A DNA stretch of 64,000 nucleotides from Chimonanthus salicifolius. Its lineage: Eukaryota; Streptophyta; Magnoliopsida; Laurales; Calycanthaceae. The stretch's first letter is position 1. Every line of letters begins with the position of its first letter. The DNA is taken from contig CM023540.1 in the NCBI GenBank assembly GCA_013350335.1, forward strand, positions 54,374,905 through 54,438,904, given 5' to 3'. A program made the translations under genes and the position numbers. Positions 43,004 to 56,006 of this stretch are shown here, in pieces. The notes below the pieces were generated by a model. That model did not search any database. It saw only the letters and a list, made by a program, of their open reading frames with translations, and was not told the origin of the DNA.

Positions 43004-44687
43004 TGTAACGCCCCGCCCTTTTTCACTCGCTTTCCGACAATCAGAGTCTATTTTTTTTTAATAAAGAGTGAGAGAGAGCGGGACGTCACGATGCGAGGTA
43101 AGTTCGAGCTTCTAAAACCCAACCCTTAACTGGCCAACCATACGTGTGCATGGACTAAGTCCACGAATACGGTTCACACGCAATAGTTTAACTTGCGGAT
43201 TACATCATAACTGCAGAATTATAATAGAACCTAATTCTATTCCATTTTAGATAGCAAAGTAATCCATGTCTTAACAAATGTCTTTCCATAGGGTTCGGCT
43301 ATACAACATGGCCGAAGCCTATGGTTCATCATCTACCTTTTAAATCACTTAGACCCATATAACTTCCTTAATACCTTTCCATGGGGTTCGGCCATACAAC
43401 ATGGCCGAACCCTATGGTTCATCATTGAGTCTTTAGCCATAATAAAATCAGGGTTCGGCCATGCAATGGCTGAACCATGTCCTTGACCCTCTTTTATTAT
43501 TTATGAAGTTTAGCGAGCACTTACCGATTCCGCTACTCCTCCGGTTTCTTTCTTCGCTCCGACTTGTTCCTTGGAACTTTTCCTTCCTTAGCCTCTTCTT
43601 CCTTCCTTCTTGATCCTTGTGAGATGGTCGGCCTTAGGTTCTTGTGAGAGGGAGAGGATCTTGAGATGAAGCCTTAAGTCCTTCCTCCTTTGTCTTTGGG
43701 ATAGGTCGGCCTTGTGTGAGAGGGAGAGAGTGAGATTAAAATATTCTAAGTGCCCCTTGTCTTGAGGTGTGGTTCGGCCAAGAGAGAGCTTGAGAGAGAG
43801 AGTCTAAGATGCAACCCCTTAGTCTTTTCTTGTTTAATGAAATTCAGCCAAGGGTGGTTTCCTTTGGTGACACCCCTTGTAACTCCCAAGCTCTTTTACC
43901 TCCTTCCTTAATGGTCCATTTGGGGGTTTCATCCATGAAATGAAACACCCATGTCCCAACGGTGTAGTCTTGACTTAGATTGTGTATCCTTCACAAACCG
44001 TCCCCTCTCATTCATGATACATTTTGGGGGTTTCATCCATGAAATGAAACTCCCCTGTCCCAACGGTGTAACCTTGAGTTGGTTTGTGTAACCTCCACAA
44101 AACCGCCACCTCTCCATTAATGGCCCATTTGGGGGTTTCATCCATAAGATGAAACTCCCATGTCCAACGTGTAGCCTTGTGTAGGCTTGTGTAACAACAC
44201 AAAAACGGTCCACCTCCCATTGATGTTCCATTTGGGGGTTTCATCCATGAGATGAAACTCCCATTCCAACGTGTATGCCTTGGTTTGGTTTTTGAAACAA
44301 CAACAACACCTTCATCTTCACATTTCACTCACTCTTTAATTCAACGCACCACTTTAATTTAACTCATTTGAAATCAACTCAATCCCTTGATTCCATTTTC
44401 ACTTTAATTCAGCCCTACTTAATTTAAACTTGAACTCACTTGGTGGTTAATCAAGTCAACGGCGACCTATTGGGTCCCAATTGGGCATTTTGACCCAATT
44501 AACAATCTTGACCCAATTGAATACACCTTACCCATTTATTTCAATTAAAACTATATCCACAATCCGTTGGGTCTTAATTGGGCAATTGACCCAACAACTT
44601 ACCCATCTAAGGTCTTTATCATTTAATTCACAAATAAAATGGGCAAATTTCATATATATTGATAACTTGAAAATCCGGGGTGTTACA
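43004..44687 (-). repeat. E3 5' LTR (right copy, intact)
   Basis: 1,684 bp. Minus-strand start TGTAACACCCCGGATTTTC, end GGGCGGGGCGTTACA. It contains three ggttcggccat hairpins (about 43,287, 43,378, 43,451), four gtttcat...atgaaac hairpins (about 43,920, 44,024, 44,129, 44,231) and a conserved GGTAAGTG (minus strand, 43,518-43,525). It lacks the core and acceptor region seen in E4-E6. Confidence 0.9.
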
Positions 44688-46266
44688 TTGACCAGGAATA
44701 CAAAGGGTTTGACTCAGAGTCAGCAGACTGAATCTATGATTTAACAGACTGAAAGGTTACGAGTCAGGGTTAAAACAGTTTTGAGTTGGATTTCAGCCGA
44801 CTGAATATTGTATTCAGTCGACTGAATTATAAAGTTTAAATTTTGTATAATTTTCCAAATGTTTCTGTCTGTCTGGAAGGATGTAAGGGATGATTTAAAT
44901 TAAATGGATAATTAAATTGATTATTGTATACGATTGAATTCATTAAGGTAAAAAGATTTGCACAACTGAGTGTGCGATTGGTTTTGACGTAATCGTTGTA
45001 CGTCACGTCACAAAACAACAAGGATATTATACTGGACCTTGGTAGGATTCCTAGCTTATTAAAATACATGTGGATCTTATATATACTTGTGTTACTGATT
45101 TGTATTTCCAAACATGATAACTTACTTTGATTATTGAAATGTGTATGATTATGAACTGTTTCCAATGGTAACATGTGATTTGAAATGAGATGGCATTATT
45201 GCATTCATGATCTCATGCATGGCATGGGAGGGAGCACATAGGACAACAAGCTAAGTTATGAGCTGTCCGGACATTGCTTGGGGCTTGAAAACTAGCTTGA
45301 AAGAAGTTATGTGAACCATTGGTATTTTGGCTTTGTCCAGGATTGCTAGATAGGGGTACGTTGTAATTTGGGCCAAAGAGCTCAGGGGTAACCAGTCCAA
45401 AAACCCTGCACAGAGGGAGGAGTCTACGCTCCATCGGTAATTCAGATTAACATACGTGGGGAGGTATAACAGTGACCCAGTGGTGCCGTCACAAAATACT
45501 GCAGAAGTAAATGGCCAAGGGAACACCTTAATATGGCAATAATTTATCAAGGAAAGCATTGATATGATATATGATGTTTGGATATGGAATTGGGTAAGAG
45601 GTCATTGGCATATGACACCTATGACATGACACATACATTAGCCTGATTTGGATATGATTATCATGCGCTGTTTTTAGTTATATGATATGTTTTATAGTTT
45701 TGGATTGATGTACTTACCTTGATTTTTATATTAATCCTATGTGTACATAACCCTATTTGGAATTCCTACGGGCGCGTTGACTAACGCCCTACTTCTACCT
45801 TATAGATGATGGAACAGGAAATGACAAGGACATGGGACATGATGGGAGCCAAGCATAGGAGCTTGGGCAGATTTATGTTTAGTTTATTTAGTTGGATTTT
45901 TGGAAAGATGTATTGGGAGAACAGTTATGTTGGTTTGTAATAACTTAGAGTTTATTTTGTTGTGGTTTGATGATATTTAAACTTCAGTTAATTTTATGTG
46001 ATTAACTTCCTTCCTTAATATTGATGTCATGTATATGGATGAAATCTTATCCATATGTTTATTCCGCAATTATTTGTGAGCGTGTGAAATACCTTAGTGG
46101 TCTTAGCCCACACACACGCATTGGTAGCCAGTTAAGGGTCGGGTTTTGGGAACCCGAACTTAGCTCGCGTTGTGACGTTTCCCAGCTCTCTCTCACTCTT
46201 TATTATTAAAAAAAAAAATATACTCTGATTTTCGACGAGTGAAAGAGGGCGGGGCGTTACACCAAC

Positions 46267-46689
46267 AGCTGGAGTAGGTCGACTGGATGGACATTCTCCC
46301 CCTTATTGTACTGGCATGGATCACAATGTTTTACGTGGTCCCGAACCATTTTTTTCATGCCCGGCCATTTGAAGTCTCTCTTAAGATGTTGATAGGTCTT
46401 TTGGAACCCAGAGTTCCCCCCAGTGGGACTGTCATGCACTTGAGACATGACCTTTGGAATGAGTGTTGAGTTGGGGGAAAGGTAGAAACGCCCTTTGTAA
46501 AAGAGAATACCAGCATGTTCAGTATAACATTTAAGATCCAAGGTGTCGTCCTGTAACTGGGATTGAAGCTTCTGGATATGTCAATTGGACGAGTGGAGCA
46601 TACGGATCTCGTTGGTCCAGGATGGCACAGGAAAAGAAATAGTTGCGAGTTCTCCTTCTTGACGGGAGAGTGCGTCACCACAATGTTGG
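46267..46689 (-). pseudogene. E0 end of RNase H and integrase zinc finger
   Basis: Resumes after E7 with the GDALSRQ end of RNase H (one base lost). Then YTEHAGILFYKGRFYL and the integrase HHCC region: HDSPTGGNSGFQKTYQHL, then MVRDHVKHCDPCQYNKGE. It ends at the E2 insertion in HPVDLLQLL. Confidence 0.88.
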
Positions 46690-48214
46690 TGTTAGTGCCC
46701 CGACTTTGCCGACTCCCTATGTTTGTCAATTCCATGACTCGGGAAGAAGCACTTGGTAGAAGCTTGAAGACTCAAGGTGATCAAGATTGAAGAGCATGCT
46801 CCACCGGATTAAAGCTCATCATTATGGTAATCACAAAATATGTATTTAGCCATATATGACTTTAGGTGGTACTCACACTTGGAAGACCATTCATGTGCTT
46901 AGTTGAATAAATGGTAAAATCATAAAGAACCTATAGAGGAAGCTTGATAGTGAATTGGAAGAGAACTTGGAAATATGAAAAAAGTTCACTATCAGCTCGA
47001 CCAGTCGTTCTCACTGACCCCTCGGTGGAGATAGGATCGACCCATCGTGGTCAAAGACTGGTCAGCTAGATTGACAAAGGTTCTAGAACATTGAACTGTC
47101 ATTCTGGATATGCCTCAAATCGACATTCTCTTATGCACCGACCCCTCGGTGATGAACTTAACGACCCCTCATGGTCAACGACTCGTCGATGAAAAAATTG
47201 TGAGTTTTAGTCTTTGAACTCAAATGGGCTCTCGAGAAAATAGACATCTTGGTATTTCAAGATCGATCGAGAGTACTAGGATCGACCCCTCTGTAAAGGG
47301 CGACAAGTCATTCTTGGCAGGACAAGTTTCGGGACATGAAACTCTATCTGCATGGTGTTGCCCTAGATCGAGACCCTCGTATGGACCGACCTCTTGGTGC
47401 CATGACTGTCGACCCATCGACAACACCGACTTGTCGGATTGCTCAACGACGGCTACGAGGCGGAACGTCGAGTTTAATTTGGGCACACATTGGGTGGATC
47501 TTTGAGAAACACACATCGTCGAGAAAGAACTACAAAGGCAATTGCTTCTTGGTTTTAATTTTGTTTAAAACCTTTACCCTGAGAAAGTGGATTAAGGAGG
47601 CTTGACTCCGGAATAATTATAAAAAATCTAGAGCGTCGTCTTTGACACATGTGGTGGGTGGAATTCCTATTATACATGTGGTGGGTGGAATTCCCAGCCA
47701 AATGGATAGGTGGAATTCCTATTCTACATGTGATGGGTGAAATTCCCAGCCAAATGAGTGAGGTGGAATTCCTACACTAAATGTGAGGATGTAAGTCTCC
47801 ACTTATTGAATTTGGGGATAGCCCAAGGTTTAGCTAGTCCTAACAGTGGATGTAGGTTGGCTAACCGAACCACTATAAATTTGGTCTTCTGGTGTTTGAT
47901 CATTGTGTGGTTGTGTTTTAGTATTTAAGCACCCTTTGCAACACAAATCACTTTGCATTTGATTATCTTTATTTATACATTGTGAAGAAGCGTTGATAAT
48001 CAAGCAATATGCAAAGGGTTCTAAACTTAGTGTGATCATTTAAGTAATTAAAAACAATTTATCACACTAACCAAATATCTTGATTATTATTGTCATTCCG
48101 CTGCACTTAAACTTTAAACAATCAAGAAACTTGTGAACACCATGGAAACTGGGATTCACCTATTCACCCCCCCTCTAGAGTCAATCGTATTCTAGCACCA
48201 AGGGAGAACTTCCA
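46690..48214 (+). repeat. E7 5' LTR
   Basis: 1,525 bp, start TGTTAGTGCCCC, end GAACTTCCA. It aligns with the right LTR throughout, but lacks about 380 bp present there at roughly 60,160-60,550. Contains ACCGACCCCTCGGT-type small hairpins (46,990-47,200 and 47,370-47,440) and repeated GGTGGAATTCC blocks (47,650-47,770). Confidence 0.9.
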
Positions 48215-49534
48215 ATTGATATCAGAGCCTCGTGCTCTTCAGAAAGGATGTAACCATCCGAGTTGATCCGTGCTAGAACAATGGCTATGAGAGAAAGCCA
48301 TGATATTTCCAAACCTCCATTTGTGATGAAATATGGAAAGCAAAAATAAAAAACTTTAATTATTTTCATCAATAAATATGTTTGGAAATAGGTGAATTGA
48401 AAGTGGTCTAAACCTATGGAAGATGTATTTGATTAACCCTCAAATTACATGACCACTCAGTCCAAAAACAAGTAGCTAGGATTTGTGATGAAATGTCTAT
48501 GCTCTTTTATTTAAACACTGGTAGCTTTCATCAATGATGTTTCATAAAATGATTAGGAGAGACTCATGAGATATGAAACATATAAGAGGCTAAAAGAATT
48601 CATTAAGAGATTGCCTCTTCTAGCCCGATGGATGAAATCACCTATCTAGACCAATTAAAGTAACGAGAAAAAATGTGACTGTCTAACTCATCCATTGAAA
48701 AAGTCCAAGATGAATCCTCTAGAGAAGAAGAGAATGGAGCAAAGGTACTTGATGAGGGTGGTAACCTCCAGGTATCCTAAAAGGACATGTACCAAAAGAG
48801 TTTTCCCTTCAAGTTGGGTCAACATCATGGTACAAAATCTAGAGTTTTGATTCGCAAAGTCAAATGGGAAGGCACCCAAGATGAAAACCAGATTTGATGA
48901 AAGATCATCACTGGATTGTGGACTTAGATTCCAAGTCTCACAATGTTACGTTCAAATGTGTGGAGGGATACCATTGTTGGTATCACATTTGAAATCACCA
49001 GTTATGTTCAAATGTCTTGGAATCATCATTGTATATTGCCTTCAATCCATGTTTTTGTTTGATTGTTGGATTGATCTTATGTAAGATACTCATGTGTACA
49101 TGAAGGTTAGCACGATCGTATTGGATTATACTTGTCTCATTTCATTTCACATGCCATGTGATTTGTGCATCTTTTTGAAATGAATGTAGGTTATGCATTA
49201 CCTCATGTATAGGGTGTGTATGTGCTAACGGATGATATGGTACACATATACAATGTCGTTTCATTCAAAGTTCTTAAACTTGTGAATCTCTTGTGGAATG
49301 AAACATGCTCCATGCCTTTGAATGGATTTTTGGTTTGGTATGACTTACCCATGGTGTTGATCAAAATGATCAAATATGCTTATCTATAATCCATTTATGT
49401 ACCAGCTCTTTCCAGGGAATGAACCTCATTGGAGTGTTTTTGAAAGAATGGTAAAATTGTTTATCATGTTTGAGTAATTACATGGTAATAGGTATGAGAG
49501 ATGAGTGGTTAGTGTCGTACTTCATTTCCATATG
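48215..49534 (+). pseudogene. E7 interior, 5' part with Copia-gag-like remnant
   Basis: From 48,282 a frame reads MAMRESHDISKPPFVMKYGK and then hits a stop. Downstream, in mixed frames, LIIFINKYVWK and KWSKPMEDVF resemble Copia gag (…W K x x M x x F I …). Many stops and shifts. E5 cuts the region at 49,535. Confidence 0.5.
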
Positions 49535-52500
49535 TGTAACGCCCCGCCCTTTCCGAGAATACAGAGTCTAATTTTTTTTTTTTTAAGTAATAATGAAACA
49601 TCGAAAGAGAGCGGGCGGCGTCACGACGCGAGTTAAGTTCAGACTACCTAAGTCTGAATCTTAACTGGCCACCCATGTGTACATGGACTAGACCATGATA
49701 ATGAACACACATGGAACTAACATCAACTTGCGGAATAGTATAAGTTAACTGCGGAATAATACGAAAAGATAGCCAGTACCAGTCTCAAATAATAATTACA
49801 TAAATCAATCATACATTGTCAATATCCTAAGCAAACCATAGCAAGTGACTACTTTATTACATGTCCATAATAAAGTATCAAATAAACAGCAAATAGAAAT
49901 TCATTCCCGCATTCAAGCACTTAGGCTCAGCTCCCCTCTCGGTCAATGACCTTTTCTTTTCCTTTACTTGTACCTGCAATCTCCTCTGAGGATAGAATTA
50001 GGGCGTTAGATCAACACGCCCAGTAGGTTCCCGAATCAGGGCTACCACATGTTAGCATATAAAATATGCATATACATATCATAATACATGATCATCAAAA
50101 CAGGTAAAACAATGCTATGAAGTATGCACATGCAATGAGCATCCCCCATCATGTACATTTATAGCCATCACTTGACGTGCCTTGCACCGTCAAGGTAAAT
50201 TACAATACACTTTCATCTCTTCATCATTGACTGATTCATATCACGTATGAGTCCTCCTGGCGGGACTCTCATCGCCTAAGGAGACCAATGTGACTATGAT
50301 CATCATGTTACTCCTCTTGGCGTGACTTGCACCACCGAGGCAGGACGTAACCCATAAATTGCAACACTGTAGAACCTCATTCATAATCCCATGTCTATGC
50401 ATGAGATGGCAATGCCTGTATGCCATTTGTTAATGCATAATATATCATTTGAAACACATAAAATAAAACAAGAGTATCATAAGAAAACTGGGGTAAAACC
50501 ATGGTTACAAGTAGGTAGGAAACCTACTGAAGAATCACTTCAGCGTCCGTTCTTTCTTAGGCTTTATCCGGTCACTGTTCGTAGTCGTGCACCGTCAGAG
50601 ATCCGTCACCTTATTCACATAAATCATGGACCAACTTTAATCCCTTACTTTATTTGATTCCCATTTTTGAGTCTGAGTCCACAAATACCAACTCATGGTT
50701 GTGACCCTTATTTACAAACATGCCATTGCTACCAATACCTTGATTAAACTCTACAACCTTAACCGCAACTTTAACGTGGTTCAATCATGTTTTGGACGAC
50801 CAAAACAGCAAACATAATTCCATCTTTGATCACATACACATCCATAAAATGACCCATGAAAACAGTCCATGGGGTTCGGCCATACTCATGGCCGAACCCT
50901 TATGGTTCTTTGCTCAATAATGTCCTTTATTTAAATACTAATTGGCTCTACCCCCTTAGCCATGTTAACCCATAGTTTAGCCATCCTATGGCCAACCCAA
51001 AACAGCAAGCTTATTTCATTTAACATACATAAGAAAACCCATAAATCTTGGTCCATTCATCCCAAAACTAGCCCCATGGGGTTCGGCCATGCACATGGCC
51101 GAACCCAATGGTTCTCTTGATCTGATTGATCCCTCACTTTCCATGGTTATTCATGATTTAATCAGTGCTTACCCAACCATGAATTACACATGGTTCAGCT
51201 ACATAACCAACCACCAAAACAGTCATTTAAACTTCACCAAAACCCATTACTTACTTACATGGGGTTCGGCCATCCAAGGTGGCCGAACCCTATGTCCATG
51301 TTTTGATCTTTCACACATGCTTTAGGCATTATTTAAACATGCAATATCAGTATCATATTACTGCCTTTAAACCTCTTAGAAACCATCTAATTAAATTCAT
51401 CCAAACAGCCCATAAAAGTCCATGGTTTCCATGTTTCCCAACATGAAAACCAACACTCTTTTACATGGGGTTCGGCCCTCCATGGTGGTCGAACCCAATG
51501 GTTATGTTTACTGTTTTTAAACCTCAAATAATCATGTAATAACAGTATATTATTATCAGGTTTTTGCCTTTCAAACAAACATCCAAAAATTAGCCCAATT
51601 TCATAGGGTTCGGCCATGCTCATTGGCCGAACACCATAACCTTTGGTTTTGAACATTTAACCCTTTATCTTGGGTCTGAAACCAACATCCAAATCCATGT
51701 TTTAACCTCCTTAAAACATGCATTTTAAATCCAACAATAACATCTAATATCAGTCCCAAATTATATGGTTTTAATTTCCAAAAACTATAAAAAACAACCA
51801 CTTGTTTCCATGGGATTCGGCCATGCAAAGTGGCCGAACCCAATGGTCCATTTCCATCTTTTAATCCACTGATTTAGACCATATAAACTTCAGCCTTTTC
51901 TGACATTCAGATATAGGTTTATAATCCTTTTAATAACATGTATTTAATTCTCAAATAAAAACCCAAAAATCAGTCTATAAACCCATGGTTTTCATGTTTC
52001 CAAAACATGAAAACCAAGCAATCTTTCACATGGGGTTCGGCCCTTCATGATGGCCGAACCCAATGGTCATCTTCACCATTTCTAAATCTCCATTAAATCA
52101 AGGTTAAACATTGGTGTATTCGGCCATGATCATGGCCCAATACACACCCATTTTATTAATCCAAAAGTCCATGAAACACTTACCAAATTCCAAGCTCTTC
52201 CTATTGTCTTTGCTCATTGTCTTCTTCCTTTTATTTCTTCCTTTCTTCCTTAATTCCTTGCTGGTTTAAGCTTGAATATTTGGTACCAAAAACCTCTGCT
52301 GTTCCAGCCAAGAACACCAATTGGAGAGAGGGAGAAAGAGATGGGAAAACTTGGGTTTGCAATGACAAAAGTCGGCTAACCTTGGTGTTCATTGCTTTTG
52401 TATTTCAGCCATCATTTCTCATCAATTCATGCACAAAACGATGGGTATTGGTGCCATCCAAGGCACCCCTTGGTACCTACCCATGCAGCCATTCAGATTT

Positions 52501-53271
52501 CCATGTAACTCACCTCAAACCCATCATTTGCATTCATGATTCAACATGGAACTCACCAAAACAAGTCCCCAACGTGTGGGACTTGTTTTGGTTGGTTTAA
52601 GACCAGCCAACCTCTTCAAATTTCCACTTAGCTCACTGAGTTACAGTCCCATGGATTTCCATTTTGACTCACCCAACTCAAGATCATTTAGATTTCCATC
52701 TCAACTCACCCAACTCACATACTTAATGCATTTCATTTAACGCACATGAGTTGGCTCACTACTTGATTTAATTTCAACTCACTTCAGTCCCACTCAACTG
52801 ATTTGACTCGTGTTTTAGCTACCTTGAGGGTCCACACGGTCAACCATAGTCAACTCGACCCGTTGGGTCCACTTTTAGCTCCTTGACCCGTTTTTGACTC
52901 CATGACCCAATTATGGTATTTTGGTCATTTGTAAATGGTTTTCACATATGGATCAAGCCTACCCATTTCTTCTCCACTTGATTTCCAATCAAATAGACTT
53001 AACCCCATTTAATTTAAATTCAAAAAACGGTCAAATAATCCAGTAAGACCCGATGGGTCCCATTTGGGCCCTTTGACCCATTTAGCCATTTTTGTCCCAA
53101 ATGATGAAAATTACCCATCCAATCAAGCTTAACATTTATAATGTGCTCATATGATTTTAATTTGAGCAATGGACCTCACTATTTCCTTATTTGTCATCAC
53201 AAAATAATTAATTTAATAACTCAGGGGCATTTTCGTAATTTTCCACTTCATTGAGAAACTGAGGTGTTACA
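49535..53271 (-). mobile_element. E5: solo-LTR-like element with ggttcggccat hairpin array
   Basis: 3,737 bp in the E7 interior. + strand left end TGTAACGCCCCGCCC, right end GAGGTGTTACA. Flanks ATATG and ATAAG form an imperfect 5-bp TSD. No gag/pol. On the minus strand the order matches E4/E6: GGTAAGTG donor-like site (52,177-52,184), hairpins, core (49,994-50,030) and acceptor-like GCAG (about 49,974). The intervals between hairpins differ in sequence from E4 and E6, so it is another subfamily. Confidence 0.85.
50867..52148. repeat. E5 hairpin array (ggttcggccat type, eight copies)
   Basis: Hairpins start near 50,867, 51,074, 51,258, 51,463, 51,602, 51,808, 52,028 and 52,112. The first seven share GGTTCGGCC...GGCCGAACC arms with 5-10-bp loops. 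The last has changed arms (TGTATTCGGCCATG/CATGGCCCAATACA) that have nevertheless largely co-varied. Confidence 0.92.
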
Positions 53272-56006
53272 ATAAGCATGTTAAGTATATTCAAAATGTA
53301 ACATGAATGTATGATTTGTGTGCTTAGTGTTTCATTCCAATATTTATTATTTTATACATTATGTGGAATGATTTGTCTTCATAGACACCTAGTCTTTGTT
53401 AAAGCCTGGAGATGGCATATCTCATGACATCACACACTTGGGTAATATGGTTGAATTGGTAAATTAAATGTGCCCAAGGTTCTTGGATTGGATTGGATCT
53501 AGGAAAAGAGATCCGTAATCCATGTTTTATGCTTACCTTCAGAAGGATGTGTTGAATCTTCTAATGGCACAAAACTAGTGTGAATGTATGTATCTACATT
53601 GGCATTGAAATGTGTATAAGCAAAGTTTGATGAACTATGAATATCGCAAGCACACACACACACATACACATAGACACACCTAGTCATCCTTCAATTTTAA
53701 AAATCCAGGTCGAAGGACAGACTAGTCGGAGGAATAGACATGTCACTCTGTTGGAAATCAGAACACAGACTAAAAAGGGAGAAAAATCGAAAGGAGAGAC
53801 AGGTCGATACTTATCGACATGTCGACATAGACCGGTCGTTGGTCATGACCTATAGGTAAGACAGAAAAATTAAGTTAAAAATCTCTTTCTACGAAAACGA
53901 CAGATCATTCTTGCGATCTCCAAACGATTTCCTCTTCTCCTCCCGTGCCCTAGACCAATCGATAGGACATCTCAGAGCGATATGTCACTGGAAAACCATA
54001 GGTTTTTTGCTTCTCTCACTTCAAGAAGCAAGGGTGTCATGGTGTTTGTGAGATTTAGTGGTCGGGTAAGCCTTGGTCATATCTCCCCTATTTCTGATCA
54101 CTGATTGAAAAGCTCTTCCTAAGCAACCATGTCAAAAAGAAAGGATGATAAATCTTGGTGTTTGACCACTGGAAAAATCCCTGAGTCCAGCTCCCATTTC
54201 CTTAGGAGATTACCTAGGTTTATGCAGGATAATCCCAAATCAAGCTCTGCTCCTGAGAGTACCCCTTAATCCTTGGCCCTAGGACTGGATCCAGCCGTCG
54301 GTATCATCTCAGGTCTGAATCTGGACAAAACTTGAGAACCGAAGCAGAAGCGATTTCCGTTGTGTACAGTCTTAATGAGGAAGAAGGGGTAAATGTCGAA
54401 GATACTAATTGTTATGAGTCTGGTAATACCCACTTCTTCGGTAACCTTGCTGCAGAACAAGGAAGTGGTGAAGCAAAACCACCTGTAACGCAACCCCTGA
54501 CTCGATTTGTCTGCAAAACCGAGGTACATGCATATCAAATAGAGGAGCAGATGGACACAATAGATTTTCGTGTGGAAAATTTAGCTCAAAGAGTTCATGA
54601 TGACTATTTTTCCCTGTGTCGTCTTATCATCGATCTCTCCCGATGTATTGACCCTTCCCCTCCAGCATCACCTCAGGATGGCTCTACTTAGGATAGTTTT
54701 TCACATTTTGCTTGATCTGAAAAACTGTATATTTTTGGTATTTTTATCTAAGCATCCATGATGTCCCCTCCAAAACCATATGTACTGCACATATTTATCA
54801 ATGATATGATATGGTTTGCTATGGTTGATTTGTGTATTGCTGTGTTTGAATGCCTTCTATCTCCTGTCTATGGTTAACATGGTTTTTGTTAAATAGACTA
54901 ACATGAATGTTTGAATGAGTTGGGTTTGTATTGGCATGTTAAGGAGATAGGAATCGGGCTTGTGATGTTGCACGCATCCTTCGAGTTTGGGGGAGCACAA
55001 TATTTTTGCTGTTTAGCACCTATCACTGGTTAGGACAGTGTAGGGAGGAATGATGATGCAAGCTTGGATGAAAACTTGGAGAAAAATAAACTTAGAGGCA
55101 GCTATGTTTATGGGGGAGTTGAGTCAAAGAAGTTAGAAAAGTTAGCTTAGAGAATGGGGGAGAAGACTCCAAAAAGGGAAGCTAGGTAAGTTAGCTTGAC
55201 CTCATTGGGAGAACACCTTTAAGACAACACAACTCTTAGAGGAGAAGAAGAAGAAAAATAGTAATGCAATGGCAATTTGTATTGTATTGTGGGGGAGATC
55301 AATGCTTGAATGCATGAGAAGCATGCATTGATCAATGGAAAGATTAAATGATTTGGAAGTGAAGTACTAAATGCAAGAAGCATTGGGGGGGTGCTTGAAA
55401 TCCAATTCCTTTAATATGAAAGGAAACTCGATGTTTGTCTACTAATCTTTGTCAATTGTATGACAAAATTGGGGAGAAATTAGTAAAGTTATAAGACATC
55501 AAAACCAATTGTGGGGAGTAATTGGTGAAGCCTAGGTGCTTGGGCCTCTAGAAAGAGAGAGCCATGAAGGGGAGGAATATTCAAAAGCCAATGGACATGG
55601 GAGAATGTCTATGCTTGGAGTTTGGGACTTCAAACTCAAAAAAGATTAGCTTTGGGACTTCTCAACACTGATAGCTTGGATATGTTATGGTAGTGTTGGT
55701 TTCTAGGAAATCATGGTGTATGGGGGAGCATGAATAAAAAACTAGTTTAGTCCATGGACAAATATTTATGTTTTGGACTAACCACTCTAATGATTTTCTA
55801 GTGTTGCTTGCTTATGTGCTTTCTTAGGAAAACATGAAATGAAGCAAGATGAACAAGAATATGTGAAGATCATAATCTTGTTTCTCATTTGAATATGTAC
55901 ATGTAATCAATGCAATATTTTTGTATTCAAATGTGATATAATAAGGGTGGGATTATAATTGGGTTAACTTCTATGTTTTTGTCATGAAATTGACAAAGGG
56001 GGAGAT
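53272..56006 (+). pseudogene. E7 interior, 3' part with repeated purine tracts
   Basis: A 46-codon frame at 54,129-54,269 (MSKRKDDKSW...) and a 119-codon frame at 54,332-54,691 are the only sizeable open frames. The latter is acidic, ends PSPPASPQDGST and has a heptad-like stretch (QIEEQMDTIDFRVENLAQRV). I do not recognise a family. After them, TGGGGGAG-type tracts recur near 54,988, 55,110, 55,154, 55,289, 55,386 and 55,724 before the true polypurine tract at 55,993. Confidence 0.5.
53648..53682. repeat. AC microsatellite
   Basis: Imperfect CA-repeat (CACACACA...CATACACATAGACACACC). Confidence 0.85.

Larger units (their letters stand above)
34375..44687 (-). mobile_element. E3: Gypsy (Tekay/Del-like) element with two LTRs, internally deleted
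   Basis: TSD TTGAC (34,370-34,374 and 44,688-44,692). The left LTR is 34,375-39,501 (interrupted by E4) and the right LTR 43,004-44,687. On the minus strand the right LTR is the 5' one. It is followed by a tRNA-Met primer site TTGGTATCAGAGC (42,990-43,003); a purine-rich tract precedes the 3' LTR at about 39,502-39,520. The interior (39,502-43,003) keeps part of integrase with a chromodomain-like tail and a cysteine-rich frame, but has no RT, RNase H core or protease. It cannot move on its own. Confidence 0.92.
32879..46261 (+). mobile_element. E2: solo-LTR-like element carrying nested E3/E4
   Basis: Own sequence is 32,879-34,374 plus 44,693-46,261, about 3.07 kb. Start TGTAACACCCCGAATTTTC, end GGGCGGGGCGTTACA, TSD CCAAC (32,874-32,878 and 46,262-46,266). 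No coding region, primer site or second LTR belongs to it, so it reads as a solo LTR. It carries the group core with the GGGCG...CGCCC hairpin (45,761-45,799), the GCCAAGCATAGGAGCTTGG hairpin (about 45,849-45,867) and an array of GATTCAGTCGACTGAAT hairpins interrupted by E3. Confidence 0.88.

Noticed and set aside
32879..46261. E2 as a full element with two LTRs
   Set aside because: Its start and end belong to one LTR interrupted by E3; the interior gag-pol belongs to E3 in opposite orientation.
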